Assembly: GCF_000812465.1 (NCBI RefSeq)
Contig: NZ_JWMA01000021.1
Coordinates: 1 to 49,491 of the forward strand
Length of the DNA stretch: 49,491 bases
Source of the DNA: Cupriavidus sp. IDO
Lineage (GTDB): Bacteria > Pseudomonadota > Gammaproteobacteria > Burkholderiales > Burkholderiaceae
Direction of reading: 5' to 3'
Shown: in pieces, positions 49,243 to 49,491 of the stretch
Layout of the letters: each line of letters begins with the position of its first letter
How positions within the stretch are numbered: position 1 is the stretch's first letter
Notes under the pieces: model-generated
What the model was told of the DNA's origin: nothing
The model's input: only the letters and a program-made list of their open reading frames with translations
Databases searched by the model: none
Position numbers and translations under genes: made by a program

Positions 49243-49491
49243 ATGACGACGAGCTCTGCGAAGAAGAAGATTGCCATCCTGGACGACTACCAGGGCGCTG
49301 CCCTCACGGTGGCCGACTGGTCGCCCCTGAAGGAGAGGGCGGAGATTGTTGTCTTTGGCGACCACGTCGACGATGAAGGCAACATCGTCGAGCGACTGCG
49401 CGATTTCGATGTGGTATGCGCGATGCGCGAGCGCACGCCCTTCCGGCGCCCCTTGATGGAGCAGCTTCCGAAGCTGAGGCTGATTGCCTCC
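49243..49491 (+). CDS. D-2-hydroxyacid dehydrogenase family protein, N-terminal part
   Basis: Eighty-three codons are open from the ATG to the window end. KKKIAILDDYQGAALTVADW, then VVFGDHVDDEGNIVERLRDF and VVCAMRERTPFRRPLMEQLP-KLRLIAS match the N-terminal substrate-binding lobe of D-2-hydroxyacid dehydrogenases of the branch whose members open with AILDDYQ. These enzymes reduce 2-oxo acids with NAD(P)H. The NAD-binding lobe and the Arg-Glu-His catalytic residues lie beyond the window. GGAG seven nucleotides before the ATG supports the start. Confidence 0.82.
   Translation, partial: MTTSSAKKKIAILDDYQGAALTVADWSPLKERAEIVVFGDHVDDEGNIVERLRDFDVVCAMRERTPFRRPLMEQLPKLRLIAS

Noticed and set aside
1..49491. 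CRISPR array, tRNA or rRNA genes
   Set aside because: No regularly spaced direct repeats, cloverleaf-like sequence or conserved rRNA stretches were seen on reading; a dedicated search was not possible.

Overview
The window looks like chromosome or megaplasmid DNA of a high-GC beta-proteobacterium of the Burkholderiaceae, most likely Cupriavidus or a close relative. The main reason is a seven-gene block with the order and protein lengths of tcpRXABCYD, the 2,4,6-trichlorophenol cluster known from Cupriavidus JMP134. Three catabolic modules, each with its own regulator, are separated by short stretches of broken genes.

Region 1 (1-690) is a mosaic of remnants: a transposase piece and the tail of a MocR-type regulator. 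Region 2 (690-9406) is the chlorophenol module. It holds an FAD-synthetase-like gene, tcpR, and divergent tcpX-tcpA-tcpB-tcpC-tcpY-tcpD, followed by small DUF2798 and Dabb genes. tcpY is frameshifted by a 13-nt duplication. Region 3 (9529-10140) holds remnants of an MFS transporter and an M20 amidohydrolase.

Region 4 (10151-22324) has an NTF2-like gene, a MarR regulator, a stand-alone cysteine desulfurase and then a ten-gene operon. The operon encodes a flavin reductase, an HpaB-type monooxygenase, a cupin, an amidase, a substrate-binding protein, a DUF2848 protein and four Liv-type ABC transporter subunits. It probably imports, hydroxylates and hydrolyses an aromatic or N-heterocyclic compound that I cannot identify. 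Region 5 (22325-24586) has an extragenic palindrome, a weak transposase remnant, a LysR gene and a DUF4148 gene.

Region 6 (24587-46376) is the most interesting. A GntR/FCD regulator gene sits among six copies of a GTGATCAC-centred operator. These lie at promoters of (a) a C-C-hydrolase-like alpha/beta hydrolase, (b) a divergent Liv-type ABC operon followed by a porin gene, (c) gntR itself, (d) an operon of HyuA- and HyuB-type subunits plus a gamma-carbonic-anhydrase-like protein, and (e) a divergent operon of two SDR dehydrogenases and a BKACE (beta-keto acid cleavage) enzyme. An Lrp-controlled unit (fused indolepyruvate oxidoreductase and a Leu/Phe-type dehydrogenase) lies in the middle. I infer a route alcohol -> ketone -> ATP-dependent carboxylation to a beta-keto acid -> BKACE cleavage to acyl-CoA and acetoacetate. 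A HisN-like phosphatase gene closes the region.

Region 7 (46377-49491) has a PD-(D/E)XK nuclease-like gene, a broken coiled-coil KfrA-like gene and the start of a D-2-hydroxyacid dehydrogenase cut by the window end. I saw no tRNA, rRNA or CRISPR array.
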